A stretch of 23,211 nt of DNA from Acidobacteriota bacterium (GCA_028876695.1 JAGWRH010000395.1:1-23211); one strand, 5' to 3'. Positions 7,100 through 15,240 are shown, numbered from the stretch's first letter. Notes: a model not told the origin generated them from the sequence alone. Numbers and translations are program-made.

Positions 7100-8026
7100 A
7101 TGGAAATCCTGTGGCCCGCGCTGGGCGTGGTCGTGACGGTGTTGTTCGTGATCTTTATTTTGACCCGCCACTGGCAGCAGATGTTGCGACAACAATCGCG
7201 CGCCATCCGGCAGCTCTCGCGACGCGTGCAGGATCTCGAGGACATGGCCAATCCCGAGTTGCGCCGCCGGCTGGGAGAGGCCGCGCCCGTGCCGCTCGAG
7301 CAGGTGATTACGTTTTCCATGCGGCTAGGCGAACGGTTTTGGCGCGACGCCGTGCGCGTGACGGAAGACGATCGCAAATACATCCATGAGTTCGGCAGTT
7401 TCCTGGCGTCGGTGAAAATGGAACGCTGGCGGAGCCACACCGTAGCGACTGTTTCCGAAATCCTTCCGGCGCGAAAATCGGCCGGGTTGCAGACGCGCGC
7501 GCTCGATTATTATCCGGACGCATCGGGCGGCGATGAGGCACTGACCCTGTGGGAGCTGGCGCTCGGGCGCCCCGCGGCCGCGGGCTTGCGCCCGAGATCG
7601 CTCGTATTGCTGCTGCGAGCCGATGCGCTGGAGTTGCGCGCGTTGGACGCGTCCGGCGATGTGGCGTTCAACGGCAGCGACAACGAATATGCGAAGAGCA
7701 ACGGCGGCGCGAACGGAAACAACGACGCATCCAGCGCCGGGCATCCGGCGGCGCTGCTCTATTTACCTCTCGATCCGAGGCAACTGGAAGAATTTCGCGA
7801 CGACGATGTGGAATCGGACGGCGATGAAGATCAATCCGAGAACGGCCGCCGCAACGGAACGGCGCCGCAGCTCAACAGCGCCAGCTACTGGCACGCATTT
7901 TATGCTGGCTCGCAAGACGCGTTAGGAATTGAGTGGGAGCTGCGCGTGCGCGATCTTGGGAAAAAAGCGGAATGGGAGCGGTGGCACGTCTGGGATTCGA
8001 ACGCAGTTTCCATCGGCGGCGAATAA
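7100..8026 (+). CDS. Single-pass membrane protein with coiled coil, unknown function
   Basis: 308 residues. An N-terminal transmembrane helix (about residues 3-22, 'ILWPALGVVVTVLFVIFIL') leads into a charged, probably coiled-coil segment ('RHWQQMLRQQSRAIRQLSRRVQDLEDM'). A globular region follows that I do not recognise ('EQVITFSMRLGERFWRDAVRVTEDDRKYIHEFGSFLASVKMERW'). A low-complexity Asn/Gly/Ser/Asp section (about residues 190-265) precedes the conserved-looking end 'SASYWHAFYAGSQDALGIEWELRVRDLGK'. The ATG at 7100 is preferred over one seven codons earlier because GGAGG sits about 11 bases upstream and the helix starts immediately. It is divergent from the LssY_C gene and convergent with the YdcF-like gene, 17 bp away. 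Likely anchored in the inner membrane with unknown topology. Confidence 0.85.
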   Translation: MEILWPALGVVVTVLFVIFILTRHWQQMLRQQSRAIRQLSRRVQDLEDMANPELRRRLGEAAPVPLEQVITFSMRLGERFWRDAVRVTEDDRKYIHEFGSFLASVKMERWRSHTVATVSEILPARKSAGLQTRALDYYPDASGGDEALTLWELALGRPAAAGLRPRSLVLLLRADALELRALDASGDVAFNGSDNEYAKSNGGANGNNDASSAGHPAALLYLPLDPRQLEEFRDDDVESDGDEDQSENGRRNGTAPQLNSASYWHAFYAGSQDALGIEWELRVRDLGKKAEWERWHVWDSNAVSIGGE

Positions 8027-8043
8027 ATCTTCCGGTTTTCGGT

Positions 8044-8685
8044 TCAGCGAGCGCGGGGACGCACAGGCAACCCCGCCCATGCATTCAGCAGGCCGAGCAT
8101 CTCGCGCGCGACGGAAAATGCGTCCCGCGTGTCGCGCCACCAGTGGCCGGCATCGTAGGGATCCTGGTAAGCGGCGCGGACGATGGCGTGTAAATTCCAC
8201 GGGGCCAGTTTGCGCCAAAGCAGGCGCACGCGACGCGTGTGCGGAGGGGAGGTGACGACAATCGCCGTGTCGATGCCGTCGCGGGGCATCCGGCGCGCGA
8301 TCTCTTCAACTTCCTGTTCGGTATCAACGATGGTGCCCGGCAGGATGGCAATATCCGCTTCCGGCACACCTTCGTGAATCAGCACGTCGCGGCTGTAATC
8401 CTCCTCGCCCTTGTAACGGATGCCCATGTCGGCTAATTCCCGCGACGGACTACCGGGAACGGTGATCCAAACCTCGTGCGCGTATCCCATGCGAAAAATT
8501 CGCGCAGCTTCTTCCGCGCGCCAGGGCACGCCGCCACTGAGGACAACGATCACGCCGGAGGGACGAAGCGCATCGTTGCACACCAGCCAGCGTCCCGCGC
8601 CGCGAACAGCGACGATCGCCAACGCGACGGCAAGCGCGAGAACCGACGGTAAGACGACGGCGCGGAAAATTCGCCGGCGCGTCAT
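8044..8685 (-). CDS. YdcF/SanA-like DUF218 membrane protein
   Basis: 213 residues. Residues about 6-28 form one hydrophobic helix ('FRAVVLPSVLALAVALAIVAV'). A DUF218 fold follows: 'PSGVIVVLSGGVPWRAEEAARIFRMGYAHEVWITV' (strand, glycine-rich loop, helix), 'VLIHEGVPEADIAILPGTIVDTEQEVEEIA' and 'TAIVVTSPPHTRRVRLLW'. Family members (YdcF, SanA, ElyC) are inner-membrane-anchored proteins linked to envelope integrity and lipid-carrier metabolism. The conserved Gly loop, the acidic 'DTEQEV' segment and the 'TSPxHxxR' motif are all present. The ATG at 8685 is chosen because it begins the membrane anchor; no strong ribosome-binding site is seen. It lies 40 bp downstream of the flavoprotein gene on the same strand, so the two are probably co-transcribed. 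A link to isoprenoid lipids would fit both genes but is inference. Confidence 0.87.
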   Translation of the reverse strand: MTRRRIFRAVVLPSVLALAVALAIVAVRGAGRWLVCNDALRPSGVIVVLSGGVPWRAEEAARIFRMGYAHEVWITVPGSPSRELADMGIRYKGEEDYSRDVLIHEGVPEADIAILPGTIVDTEQEVEEIARRMPRDGIDTAIVVTSPPHTRRVRLLWRKLAPWNLHAIVRAAYQDPYDAGHWWRDTRDAFSVAREMLGLLNAWAGLPVRPRAR

Positions 8686-8725
8686 CGGACGAAGATTCGC
8701 GCGGGGCGGCGCGGAGCCCGAAGAT

Positions 8726-9937
8726 TCATTCGCCGGGACGGGCGGCAGCGCGACGGCCCATAAGCAGCCCGCGCAGGCCGAGCAGCGCAAGCCGCGGCTG
8801 ACGCAAGCACACGCGCCAGAGCAGTTTCCAGGCCTCATCGCGGGAGTATTCCGCGAGCGATCGCTTGGCGCGATCGTTGAGCAGATCGACGAGCCGGCTG
8901 TAGTCCGCCTGCTCGAAACGGTGCAGCGAACGCCGCAGCAGAAGATGCAGATCGAGTTCACGCCGCAAGCGGTGCAGCTCGGCGCTTCTTCCGCCGTTCA
9001 AGATCAACCGCGCGACGCCGAGCGCGCCGCGAAATCCGGTGACGGTGCCGCCGACTGTTGTGACTTTCACTTGCGCCGCCGCGTCACCCACCAAGTAAAT
9101 CGAACCTTGCCCGAGCCGCTTGCGAATCGGGACCCAATTCGAATAGACGGGCACACGCGCACCTTGAAACGCGATTGGCTCGAAGCCGCGCTTCTCCATA
9201 AACTCTTCCAGCCGCCGCCGCGCTTCGGGCCCACTTTCGCCGATCAGACCGAGCGCTCCGCGTTCGGGGGATTCGGGAATCAGCCAGTAGAAATAAGGCG
9301 TGTCCCGCGGGATGAACCAGACGCGCACGGTATCGGGCGCCATACCCTTCGGCAGCGGTACGATCGCTTGAATGAGCGGCGCGGTATCGAGCGGCGCCCA
9401 GCCGGCCGAGCGGGCCACGCGGCTGGCCGCGCCATCGCTTCCAATCACCGCGTCGGCGCGGACTTCCTCGCGCGCTCCGTCTCCGCTGCGCTCGAATTCC
9501 AGCGCCAGGCCGCGCCCGTCTGCGCGCAGAGCCTGAAACCGTTTGCCCAGCTCGATTTTCGCGCCGGCGTGCCGCGCGGATTCAGCGAGCATTTGGATCA
9601 GCGCGCGCCGCTCGACAATCAGGTCGGGATTTTTCAGCGAAACGGCAGCGCTGCGGCCGTCGGTGAACAGCTCGAAGCGGCGAATTTCGTTCACAATGCT
9701 GCGTTCGACGGCGGCGCCGAGCAGGTCGCGCATGCGGTGCGTGACGATCAAGGTTCTCGCAGCGGGTTCGAGCGTATCCAAGCTTTCCAGGACTCGGACC
9801 GAAGCACCGCCTTGCGCCAATAATCCCGCCGCGTACAGGCCCGCAGCCGAGCCGCCGACGACCGCGATTTCGCGCGGAATCTTGCGCGGCGGCGGGACAG
9901 CCGAATCCTTCGTTTCAATGTCTTGTGCGTACTTCAT
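8726..9937 (-). CDS. FAD-dependent oxidoreductase, geranylgeranyl-reductase-like
   Basis: 403 residues. The dinucleotide-binding motif lies at about residues 24-42 ('EIAVVGGSAAGLYAAGLLAQGG'), the GxGxxG region here being GGSAAG. A second FAD contact is 'IYLVGDAAAQVKVTTVGGTVTGFRGA' (about residues 295-320), typical of the geranylgeranyl reductase branch of the p-hydroxybenzoate-hydroxylase-like flavoproteins. Substrate-side segments include 'DAVIGSDGAASRVARSAGW' and 'WLIPESPERGALGLIGE'. Family members reduce isoprenoid chains (archaeal lipids, chlorophyll, menaquinone side chains) or act as monooxygenases. In a non-photosynthetic bacterium, saturation of a quinone or polyprenyl chain is one possibility. 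There is no signal peptide and the N-terminal 20 residues are polar. The ATG at 9937 lacks an obvious ribosome-binding site. Probably first gene of an operon with the DUF218 gene. Confidence 0.87.
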   Translation of the reverse strand: MKYAQDIETKDSAVPPPRKIPREIAVVGGSAAGLYAAGLLAQGGASVRVLESLDTLEPAARTLIVTHRMRDLLGAAVERSIVNEIRRFELFTDGRSAAVSLKNPDLIVERRALIQMLAESARHAGAKIELGKRFQALRADGRGLALEFERSGDGAREEVRADAVIGSDGAASRVARSAGWAPLDTAPLIQAIVPLPKGMAPDTVRVWFIPRDTPYFYWLIPESPERGALGLIGESGPEARRRLEEFMEKRGFEPIAFQGARVPVYSNWVPIRKRLGQGSIYLVGDAAAQVKVTTVGGTVTGFRGALGVARLILNGGRSAELHRLRRELDLHLLLRRSLHRFEQADYSRLVDLLNDRAKRSLAEYSRDEAWKLLWRVCLRQPRLALLGLRGLLMGRRAAARPGE

Positions 9938-10275
9938 TTAGTTAGAGAAGTCGCCGTTCACGTGTGAATCGCGGCACCGGACCTACACTTGCGCGGCGCA
10001 CGCCGGGAAACACTGCGAATCAGGAGTCCTGCTGGATTGCGCCTACATTCCCGTTGCGGAGACTTGCCGCTGGGTGGCAGTACCGAGCCGCACCGTTCGC
10101 GTGCCCGCCAGTATAGCTTAGGGGCATGCGCGCGCCAAACTGGAGCGGGGCATCGCCGGGGGGAGGACATTTCTTCTCCTGCGCGCATGGCGATGGAACT
10201 CCCGGGGGCTGGTTGCCAAGGGCATCCAGGTATTACAATGTCATGCGTGCCGCGGAACGCCGAAGGAGGGCCGAG
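9938..10275. promoter_or_regulatory. 338-bp divergent promoter region
   Basis: No gene is supported. Leftward, TTGGCG (minus strand, 10138-10133), 17 bp and TATACT (10115-10110) make a plausible sigma70-type promoter for the flavoprotein gene, giving a 5' leader of about 165 bases. Rightward, TTGCCA (10213-10218) and TACAAT (10234-10239) are 15 bp apart, slightly short, about 35 bases before the ATG at 10276. An A/T-poor stretch in between shows nothing else I can name. Confidence 0.35.
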
Positions 10276-11154
10276 ATGGCGAAGTTCGTAATCGCACCGC
10301 ATATGCGTCTTCATGAGTGGGTCGCGGAAGAGAAGGGTTATTTCAAGGCCGAAGGACTCGACTACGAGTTTCACGAAGCGCTGTCGTCGGCGGAAGGCAA
10401 GAATCACAATCTGGGAGATAAAGTAGGCGCTTATCAGACATTCGAGAAGGGCCGCGGCTCGGATATTGGCTGCGCCTGCCATTGGACGGTGAATGTGTCC
10501 GCGTCGGCCGGGCACGGGAAACTTTACGCCGATGCGTACTCGGTTTCTCCCGCGGGGATTTTCGTTCCGCCGGAATCGGGAATTCGCAATCCGGAGCAGC
10601 TTGCCGGAGTGCCAGTCTCGGTCGGATATCAATCGGGCAGCCACTACTCGACGATCCAGTCGCTCGAGCAGTACATGAGCCGCGACCAGATCAAGCTATC
10701 GTTCGCCGATGGCATGCTCTTCAGCCGCATGGAGTTGCTCATCGACCGCAAAGTGCCGGCCGCTTCGCTCTTCAGCGGGCCGTATTATTTTGCCGAACAG
10801 TTGGGGTTCCGGAAGGTGATCGACACGACATTCATGATGGCCACGCTGATCCAGCGCGATCCCGACATGGAGGACGTGAAAAAATATTTCCACGCATTGC
10901 GCAAAGCGCAGCGCGATATCGACCTGCGCCCGGACCTCTACACGCATTATTACCAGAAAGAATTTCCGTTGCGCTTCCACAACATGATGGACACTCGCCG
11001 CTGGGGGCCGGGCGAGCGGATCGTGTTCGAGCCGTACACGAAGGAAGTCTTCGAAGAGTCGTTTCATTGGATTGCCGAGCACGGTATTTTCCCCGAAGGC
11101 ACCATGGGAGCGGGGAAATACGAAGACGCCTGCGTTTCGCTCGCATCGAAATAG
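10276..11154 (+). CDS. NMT1/THI5/TauA-like substrate-binding-fold protein without signal peptide
   Basis: 292 residues with the two-lobed periplasmic-binding fold of the NMT1/SsuA/TauA type: 'EWVAEEKGYFKAEGLDYEF' near the start, 'GIRNPEQLAGVPVSVGYQSGSHYSTIQSLEQYM' in the middle, and 'KKYFHALRKAQRDIDLRPDLYTHYYQKEFP' towards the end. The start is firm: AAGGAGGG lies five bases before the ATG at 10276. From that start there is no signal peptide or lipobox, and the open frame further upstream contains none either. No ABC permease or ATPase gene is nearby. The protein is therefore probably cytoplasmic and may be an enzyme or sensor rather than a transport component, as with Thi5-type pyrimidine synthases. 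The yeast Thi5 CCCFC motif is not present; instead there is a Cys66-Ala-Cys68-His69 cluster. Ligand unknown. Confidence 0.8.
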   Translation: MAKFVIAPHMRLHEWVAEEKGYFKAEGLDYEFHEALSSAEGKNHNLGDKVGAYQTFEKGRGSDIGCACHWTVNVSASAGHGKLYADAYSVSPAGIFVPPESGIRNPEQLAGVPVSVGYQSGSHYSTIQSLEQYMSRDQIKLSFADGMLFSRMELLIDRKVPAASLFSGPYYFAEQLGFRKVIDTTFMMATLIQRDPDMEDVKKYFHALRKAQRDIDLRPDLYTHYYQKEFPLRFHNMMDTRRWGPGERIVFEPYTKEVFEESFHWIAEHGIFPEGTMGAGKYEDACVSLASK

Positions 11155-11345
11155 ACTCCGGACGAGTGGTTCATTACCCACCCGACGGGGTTAACCTGCC
11201 TAGCGTCTATTTGGCGGAGCGGTGTTCTCTTTGGCTTGCGCGCCGCATCCAAGAGTGGATGCAGCCGCGCTGGCCGGTGAACACGGGATCGCCTCCGCAG
11301 CCAATGCGCCTCGCGCGGAATCTAACTGCATCCAAAAGGATCGCA

Positions 11346-12215
11346 ATGTCGCCACGGACAGGATCGGCTGGTGCATTACTGGCGCTGCTTCTGCTTAGCG
11401 GAACGGCGCGTGCGCAAACTGCCGCGGGCCCGCCTGGGGCCCCGGCGGAGCCGCCCGCGACAGCGCCAGCAAGAAACTCTGGCGCGTCCAGCGCCGCATC
11501 GCACAACGGAACTGACGCGCCCGCGCAGTCGCAAAGCGATTCCGCTGGCAAGCCGGACGATCAATCCAAGCAAACAAAAAAGGACGAACGGCTGCCGCCC
11601 GCTCCGAATGCCGACACCGGATCAGACCTTCATCAATCGAACCGCATGATGTGGGTGGTCCCGAACTTCGCAGCGGTAAGCCCGGGAGTGAAGTTTCAGC
11701 CGATGAGCCCGAGGGATAAGTTCTGGGTGGCGACGGAAGACAGTTTTGATTATTCGTCCTTTGTGTGGACGGGAGTGCTGGCGGCGCAGAGCTACGCGCT
11801 CGATCAGTATCCCGAGCTCGGCACGGGGCGCGCGGCATACGGGCGCTACTACTGGCGCGGCCTGCTCGACGGGATCTCCAATTCGTATTTTAGCGAAGCG
11901 ATTGTGCCGGTGCTGACGCATGAGGATCCCCGCTACTTCACTTTGGGGCGCGGAGGGTTTTTCCGGCGGATGGAATACGCGCTGACGCGGACGGTGATCA
12001 CGTATTCGGATTCGGGAAAGAACACGTTCAACATCTCGGAGGTGGGCGGCGATTTGGCGTCGTCCGCTTTATCCACCGCGTATTACCCGCCCGAAGAACG
12101 CGGCATGGTGAAGATTTCCGAAGGGTGGGGAACGGAAATGGAATCGGCCGCGCTGAACAATATAGCCAAGGAATTCTGGCCGGACATTCGCAAGCATCTG
12201 TTTCGCAGACCCTGA
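11346..12215 (+). CDS. Exported protein of unknown function ('HEDPRYF' family)
   Basis: 289 residues. A signal peptide is clear ('GALLALLLLSGTARAQT', cleavage likely after ARA). A low-complexity Pro/Ala/Ser/Gln/Lys linker of about 75 residues follows. The C-terminal domain of about 180 residues begins 'NRMMWVVPNFAAVSPGVKFQPMSPRDKFWVATEDSFDY' and contains 'YGRYYWRGLLDGISNSYFSEAIVPVLTHEDPRYFTLGRGGFFRRMEYALTRTVITYSDSG' and 'NISEVGGDLASSALSTAYYPPEER'. I recall closely similar proteins as common, uncharacterised exported proteins in Acidobacteriota; no function is known to me. The start at 11346 has AAAAGGA six bases upstream. The position is periplasmic or associated with the outer membrane. It follows the binding-fold gene by about 190 bp and may have its own promoter. 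Confidence 0.85.
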   Translation: MSPRTGSAGALLALLLLSGTARAQTAAGPPGAPAEPPATAPARNSGASSAASHNGTDAPAQSQSDSAGKPDDQSKQTKKDERLPPAPNADTGSDLHQSNRMMWVVPNFAAVSPGVKFQPMSPRDKFWVATEDSFDYSSFVWTGVLAAQSYALDQYPELGTGRAAYGRYYWRGLLDGISNSYFSEAIVPVLTHEDPRYFTLGRGGFFRRMEYALTRTVITYSDSGKNTFNISEVGGDLASSALSTAYYPPEERGMVKISEGWGTEMESAALNNIAKEFWPDIRKHLFRRP

Positions 12216-12249
12216 CCGCTTTTCCCGCCGCGGGCGCCGAAAATCGCGG
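12216..12249 (+). terminator. GC-rich hairpin after the exported-protein stop codon
   Basis: CCGCTTTTC (12216-12224) can pair with GAAAA-tc-GCGG (12239-12249) around a GC-rich inner loop, directly after the TGA at 12213-12215. No T-run follows, so intrinsic termination is doubtful. Confidence 0.25.
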
Positions 12250-12285
12250 CAGGCGGAAGTGCACGCCGCGCCGCCTATTTTGGTG

Positions 12286-12294
12286 TGATAAAAT
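12286..12294 (+). promoter_or_regulatory. Extended -10 element placed for a leaderless ETF-QO transcript
   Basis: TGATAAAAT matches TGn plus a TAAAAT hexamer (12289-12294). Transcription starting about seven bases downstream would begin at or just before the ATG at 12303, and no ribosome-binding site precedes that ATG. No -35 box is evident, which extended -10 promoters can tolerate. Confidence 0.4.
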
Positions 12295-12302
12295 CGCGCG
12301 AA

Positions 12303-13982
12303 ATGCCCACGAAACCTGAAATAGAGCGCGAGCGCTTGGACGCGGATGTGTTGATCGTGGGCGCGGGCCCGGGAGGCCTGGCCTGCGCGCTTCATCTGGC
12401 GAACTTGATCGAGCAACACACGCAGGCGAAAAAATCCCCCGTGCTTTCCACCGAAAATATCTATGTGCTGGAGAAAGGGCGCGAGATCGGCGCGCACCAG
12501 CTGTCCGGGGCGATTCTGGACCCGCGCGCGATCCGCGAACTCGTGCCGGATTTCGAGAAGACCGCGCCGCTCGATACGCCGGTTACGGGCGACGCGGCGT
12601 ATTACTTCACCGCGCATGGGTGGCACAAGCTGCCGGTGACGCCGCCGCCGCTGCGCAATCACGGCAATTACGTGGTTTCGCTGAGCAAGCTGGTGAAGTG
12701 GCTTGGCGGCCTGGTGGAACAGAAGGGCATCAACGTGTTCACGCAATTCGCCGGGCAGGAATTGCTCTTCGAGAAAAACGGCATTGGCGGCGTGATCACC
12801 GGCGATAAAGGCGTCGACAAGCACGGCCGGCCGAAACCGAACTTCACTCCCGGCTATGAACTGCGGTCGAAAATCACCGTGCTTGCGGAAGGTCCGCGCG
12901 GATCGCTCACGAAACAGCTCGTGGAGCGGCTGAAGCTCGACGGGCGCAATCCGCAAATCTATGGCCTTGGAATCAAGGAGCTTTGGGAAGTTCCGCCGGG
13001 GCGCATCGACACCGGTTACGTGGCGCACACGCTTGGCTGGCCACTTTCTACCGATCTCTACGGCGGCGGGTGGATTTACGGCATGCGAGACAACCGCGTG
13101 TCGCTGGGGCTGGTCGTCGCGCTGGAATATCGCGATTCGCTGTTCGATCCGCACGAAGCCTTCCAGAAATTCAAGACGCATCCGTTCGTGCGGCGAATTC
13201 TGGAGGGCGGCAAGCTGATTCGCTACGGCGCGAAAAGCTTGCCGTACGGCGGGTGGTATTCGGCGCCGCGGAATTTTGTCGATGGCGGGTTGATCATTGG
13301 AGATTCGGCGAGCCTTCTCAACTCACAGCGGCTCAAAGGCATTCACACCGCGATCAAGAGCGGGATGCTCGCGGCGGAGACCATTTACGAGGCGCTTTGC
13401 GCGGGAGATACGTCCGCCAGCAAGCTTTCCGCGTACGCAGCGAAAATCGACCAAAGCTGGCTGCGACAAGAGCTGTGGATGGTGCGCAACTTCCATCAAG
13501 GATTTCACGGCGGCCTGTGGAAGGGATTGATGCACGCCGGATTTCAGTTTTTCACCGGCGGGCGCGGCCTGATCGATCCGATGCTCAGCGAGCCGGGACA
13601 CACGCAGTATCGCAAGCTGAATCGCGATCGGACGCTCGTGGATCAATCCACGCGATTCAAAGGCGACGGCAAGCTTACGTTCGACCGGCTGACGGACGTA
13701 TATCACTCCGGCACCCGGCATGAAGAGGACCAGCCATGCCATCTCGTGATCACGGAGCCGAGCATCTGCGGCGATCGCTGCGTGCGCGAGTACGGCAACC
13801 CGTGCCAGTATTTTTGCCCCGCGGCAGTGTACGAGATGACGATGGAACAGGGCGAGCCGAAGCTGAAGATCAACGCGGCGAATTGCGTTCATTGTAAGAC
13901 GTGCGACATCGCCGATCCTTATCAAGTGATCAACTGGATCCCGCCGGAAGGCGGTGGCGGTCCGAATTACGAGGGAATGTAA
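12303..13982 (+). CDS. Electron-transfer flavoprotein:ubiquinone oxidoreductase (ETF-QO)
   Basis: 559 residues, close to the usual 550-560. ETF-QO is a membrane-associated FAD and [4Fe-4S] enzyme that passes electrons from acyl-CoA and amine dehydrogenases, via electron transfer flavoprotein, to quinone. The FAD motif 'ADVLIVGAGPGGLACALHLA' is at residues 14-33. 'EIGAHQLSGAILDPRAIREL' and 'YEALCAGDTSASKLSAYAAKIDQSW' are family hallmarks. The C-terminal ferredoxin-like domain shows 'CQYFCPAAVYE' followed by 'NCVHCKTCDI', giving the four cluster cysteines. No etfA, etfB or acyl-CoA dehydrogenase gene is in the window. The ATG at 12303 is preferred over a GTG at 12285 because it sits just downstream of an extended -10; neither has a Shine-Dalgarno. 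Identification is confident; symbols differ between organisms (etfD, fixC-like), so none is given. Confidence 0.95.
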   Translation: MPTKPEIERERLDADVLIVGAGPGGLACALHLANLIEQHTQAKKSPVLSTENIYVLEKGREIGAHQLSGAILDPRAIRELVPDFEKTAPLDTPVTGDAAYYFTAHGWHKLPVTPPPLRNHGNYVVSLSKLVKWLGGLVEQKGINVFTQFAGQELLFEKNGIGGVITGDKGVDKHGRPKPNFTPGYELRSKITVLAEGPRGSLTKQLVERLKLDGRNPQIYGLGIKELWEVPPGRIDTGYVAHTLGWPLSTDLYGGGWIYGMRDNRVSLGLVVALEYRDSLFDPHEAFQKFKTHPFVRRILEGGKLIRYGAKSLPYGGWYSAPRNFVDGGLIIGDSASLLNSQRLKGIHTAIKSGMLAAETIYEALCAGDTSASKLSAYAAKIDQSWLRQELWMVRNFHQGFHGGLWKGLMHAGFQFFTGGRGLIDPMLSEPGHTQYRKLNRDRTLVDQSTRFKGDGKLTFDRLTDVYHSGTRHEEDQPCHLVITEPSICGDRCVREYGNPCQYFCPAAVYEMTMEQGEPKLKINAANCVHCKTCDIADPYQVINWIPPEGGGGPNYEGM

Positions 13983-13989
13983 AGCAGCA

Positions 13990-14008
13990 CGCGCGTCAGC
14001 TCCGCGCG
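13990..14008. terminator. Short GC-rich inverted repeat between convergent genes
   Basis: CGCGCG (13990-13995) and CGCGCG (14003-14008) form a 6-bp stem with a 7-nt loop in the 27 bp between the ends of ETF-QO and the FecR-like gene. There is no T-run, so a termination role is only suggested by position. Confidence 0.25.
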
Positions 14009-14009
14009 A

Positions 14010-15221
14010 TCAATCCGCACGCCCGGCCGCTTCCACTTTGCCAAAGAACAGCGCCTTGAGCGCAGCCCAGAATCCGCGCGATTTTCTTGCCGTGCGCGCG
14101 CCCGCCCTATTTGAAGCTGCGGTCTTTGCCTGCTCCTCGCCCAGCGCGTGGCGCATTGCGTCGGCGAAGTCCGGCGCTTCCACTTGACCGGCAAAATCCC
14201 AATCGTGAGATTCGCTCGCGTTTTTTACGAGCAACATCGTTTGCACCTGCTCGCGATCAGGAGGCGGCGCCGATGCCATGAACGCGAGTGCGGGTGTAAT
14301 TTCGCCTCGGATCGGCTCGCCGATCGCCGGCGCTTCACCGGCCGATTGTTCAGAAGGCTGGGCAACGGGGCGTTCGTCATCCGGATTTACCGGGATAACG
14401 ATTCGCGCGGCGGCCGGCACCGGCGGTTCCGGCGCAGCGGGTTCCGCGGCCGGCTGTGGAGGGGGCGCAGGCGCTGGCGCTCGCCGGATTTGCGGCGTCG
14501 CGGCAGGCTGCGGCGCCGCCCGCGCGAGTTCCGGCAGCATCGAAGGTGCGCGCGACGGCGTGAGCTGTTCCATCGGGGCGCATCCGCAGCTTCCGGGCTT
14601 GCTGGCGAGGGGCACCAGCGTTCCCCCGGTCAGAGAAAATTCGCCCGCTTGTGGAACGATCAGCTTTTCGCCCGTGAACTGATGCTCCAGCTGAATCGCG
14701 CCGCTGGTGGCCAGCACGCAGAGCGAATCGTTTGTATCCAGCCCCACGGTAAGGTCGCGCGATCCGCCATTGATGTCGATCGGCGTGGCGATCATCGTCG
14801 GCGAGAAAATCTTCAGCGAAATATGCGGGGGAAGCTCCACGCGCAATCGCCCGAAATTCAGTGCCACGGTGACGTCGTTCCCCGAGGCGAGCATGGTGAA
14901 TTTCGCGGGTCCGCAGATATCCAGTTCGCCTCCGCCGTCGAGGGTCAAGCGGGCTTTTCCGGAATGCACCGTCACCACGCTGCCGTTTGAAACGTAAATA
15001 CTCGCCGGCGAATCGGCGGTGGCCATGCTCGCGGGCATGCCGCTATCGACGGTCACGTCCGCGCCCTCGATGCGCCCAATCGGCTGCGTGGGCAAATTCT
15101 GCGCGCGGGCGGTGCTGGAAATCGCGGCGAGCAGCGCAAGACCGAGAACTAGAGCGCAGAGCCAGCGCGCGAGGGTGGCTCCCTTGTTGCGATCACGCCG
15201 GATCCGAAAATCAATTTGCAT
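14010..15221 (-). CDS. Exported FecR-like-domain protein with proline-rich C-terminus
   Basis: 403 residues. A Lys/Arg-rich n-region and hydrophobic core ('WLCALVLGLALLAAISSTARA') make a signal peptide ending near residue 40. Residues about 70-210 follow a FecR-like pattern: 'IYVSNGSVVTVHSGKARLTLDGGGELDICGPAKFTML', 'VALNFGRLRVELPPH', 'IFSPTMIATPIDINGG', 'LATSGAIQLEH'. This barrel-like periplasmic domain is best known from anti-sigma systems, but no sigma factor or TonB receptor is nearby and no N-terminal anti-sigma part exists. Residues about 240-330 are a Pro/Ala-rich linker, and the tail ends with basic residues and 'FWAALKALFFGK'. A 'GSCGC' sequence at about 215 could form a disulfide. 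No alternative start lies before the signal peptide, so the ATG at 15221 is firm. Role unknown. Confidence 0.82.
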   Translation of the reverse strand: MQIDFRIRRDRNKGATLARWLCALVLGLALLAAISSTARAQNLPTQPIGRIEGADVTVDSGMPASMATADSPASIYVSNGSVVTVHSGKARLTLDGGGELDICGPAKFTMLASGNDVTVALNFGRLRVELPPHISLKIFSPTMIATPIDINGGSRDLTVGLDTNDSLCVLATSGAIQLEHQFTGEKLIVPQAGEFSLTGGTLVPLASKPGSCGCAPMEQLTPSRAPSMLPELARAAPQPAATPQIRRAPAPAPPPQPAAEPAAPEPPVPAAARIVIPVNPDDERPVAQPSEQSAGEAPAIGEPIRGEITPALAFMASAPPPDREQVQTMLLVKNASESHDWDFAGQVEAPDFADAMRHALGEEQAKTAASNRAGARTARKSRGFWAALKALFFGKVEAAGRAD

Positions 15222-15230
15222 CGAGACCGC

Positions 15231-15240
15231 TATACTATAC
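15231..15240. promoter_or_regulatory. Symmetric -10 element shared by two divergent genes
   Basis: TATACTATAC reads TATACT on the plus strand (15231-15236) and TATAGT on the minus strand (15239-15234). Start codons flank it at 15245 (plus, GTG) and 15221 (minus, ATG), so each strand would have a leader of a few bases or none. No -35 box is evident on either side. Confidence 0.45.

Noticed and set aside
8420..9823. Long plus-strand open frame (about 467 codons)
   Set aside because: Antisense to the flavoprotein and DUF218 genes, which carry clear family motifs; the translation is Arg/Ala/Gln-rich without domains.
10126..10275. 50-codon N-terminal extension of the binding-fold protein as a possible signal peptide
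   Set aside because: The extension is polar and Gly/Arg-rich with no hydrophobic core, and the strong ribosome-binding site supports the ATG at 10276.
12069..13181. Minus-strand open frame (about 370 codons)
   Set aside because: Antisense to ETF-QO, with no domain signature.
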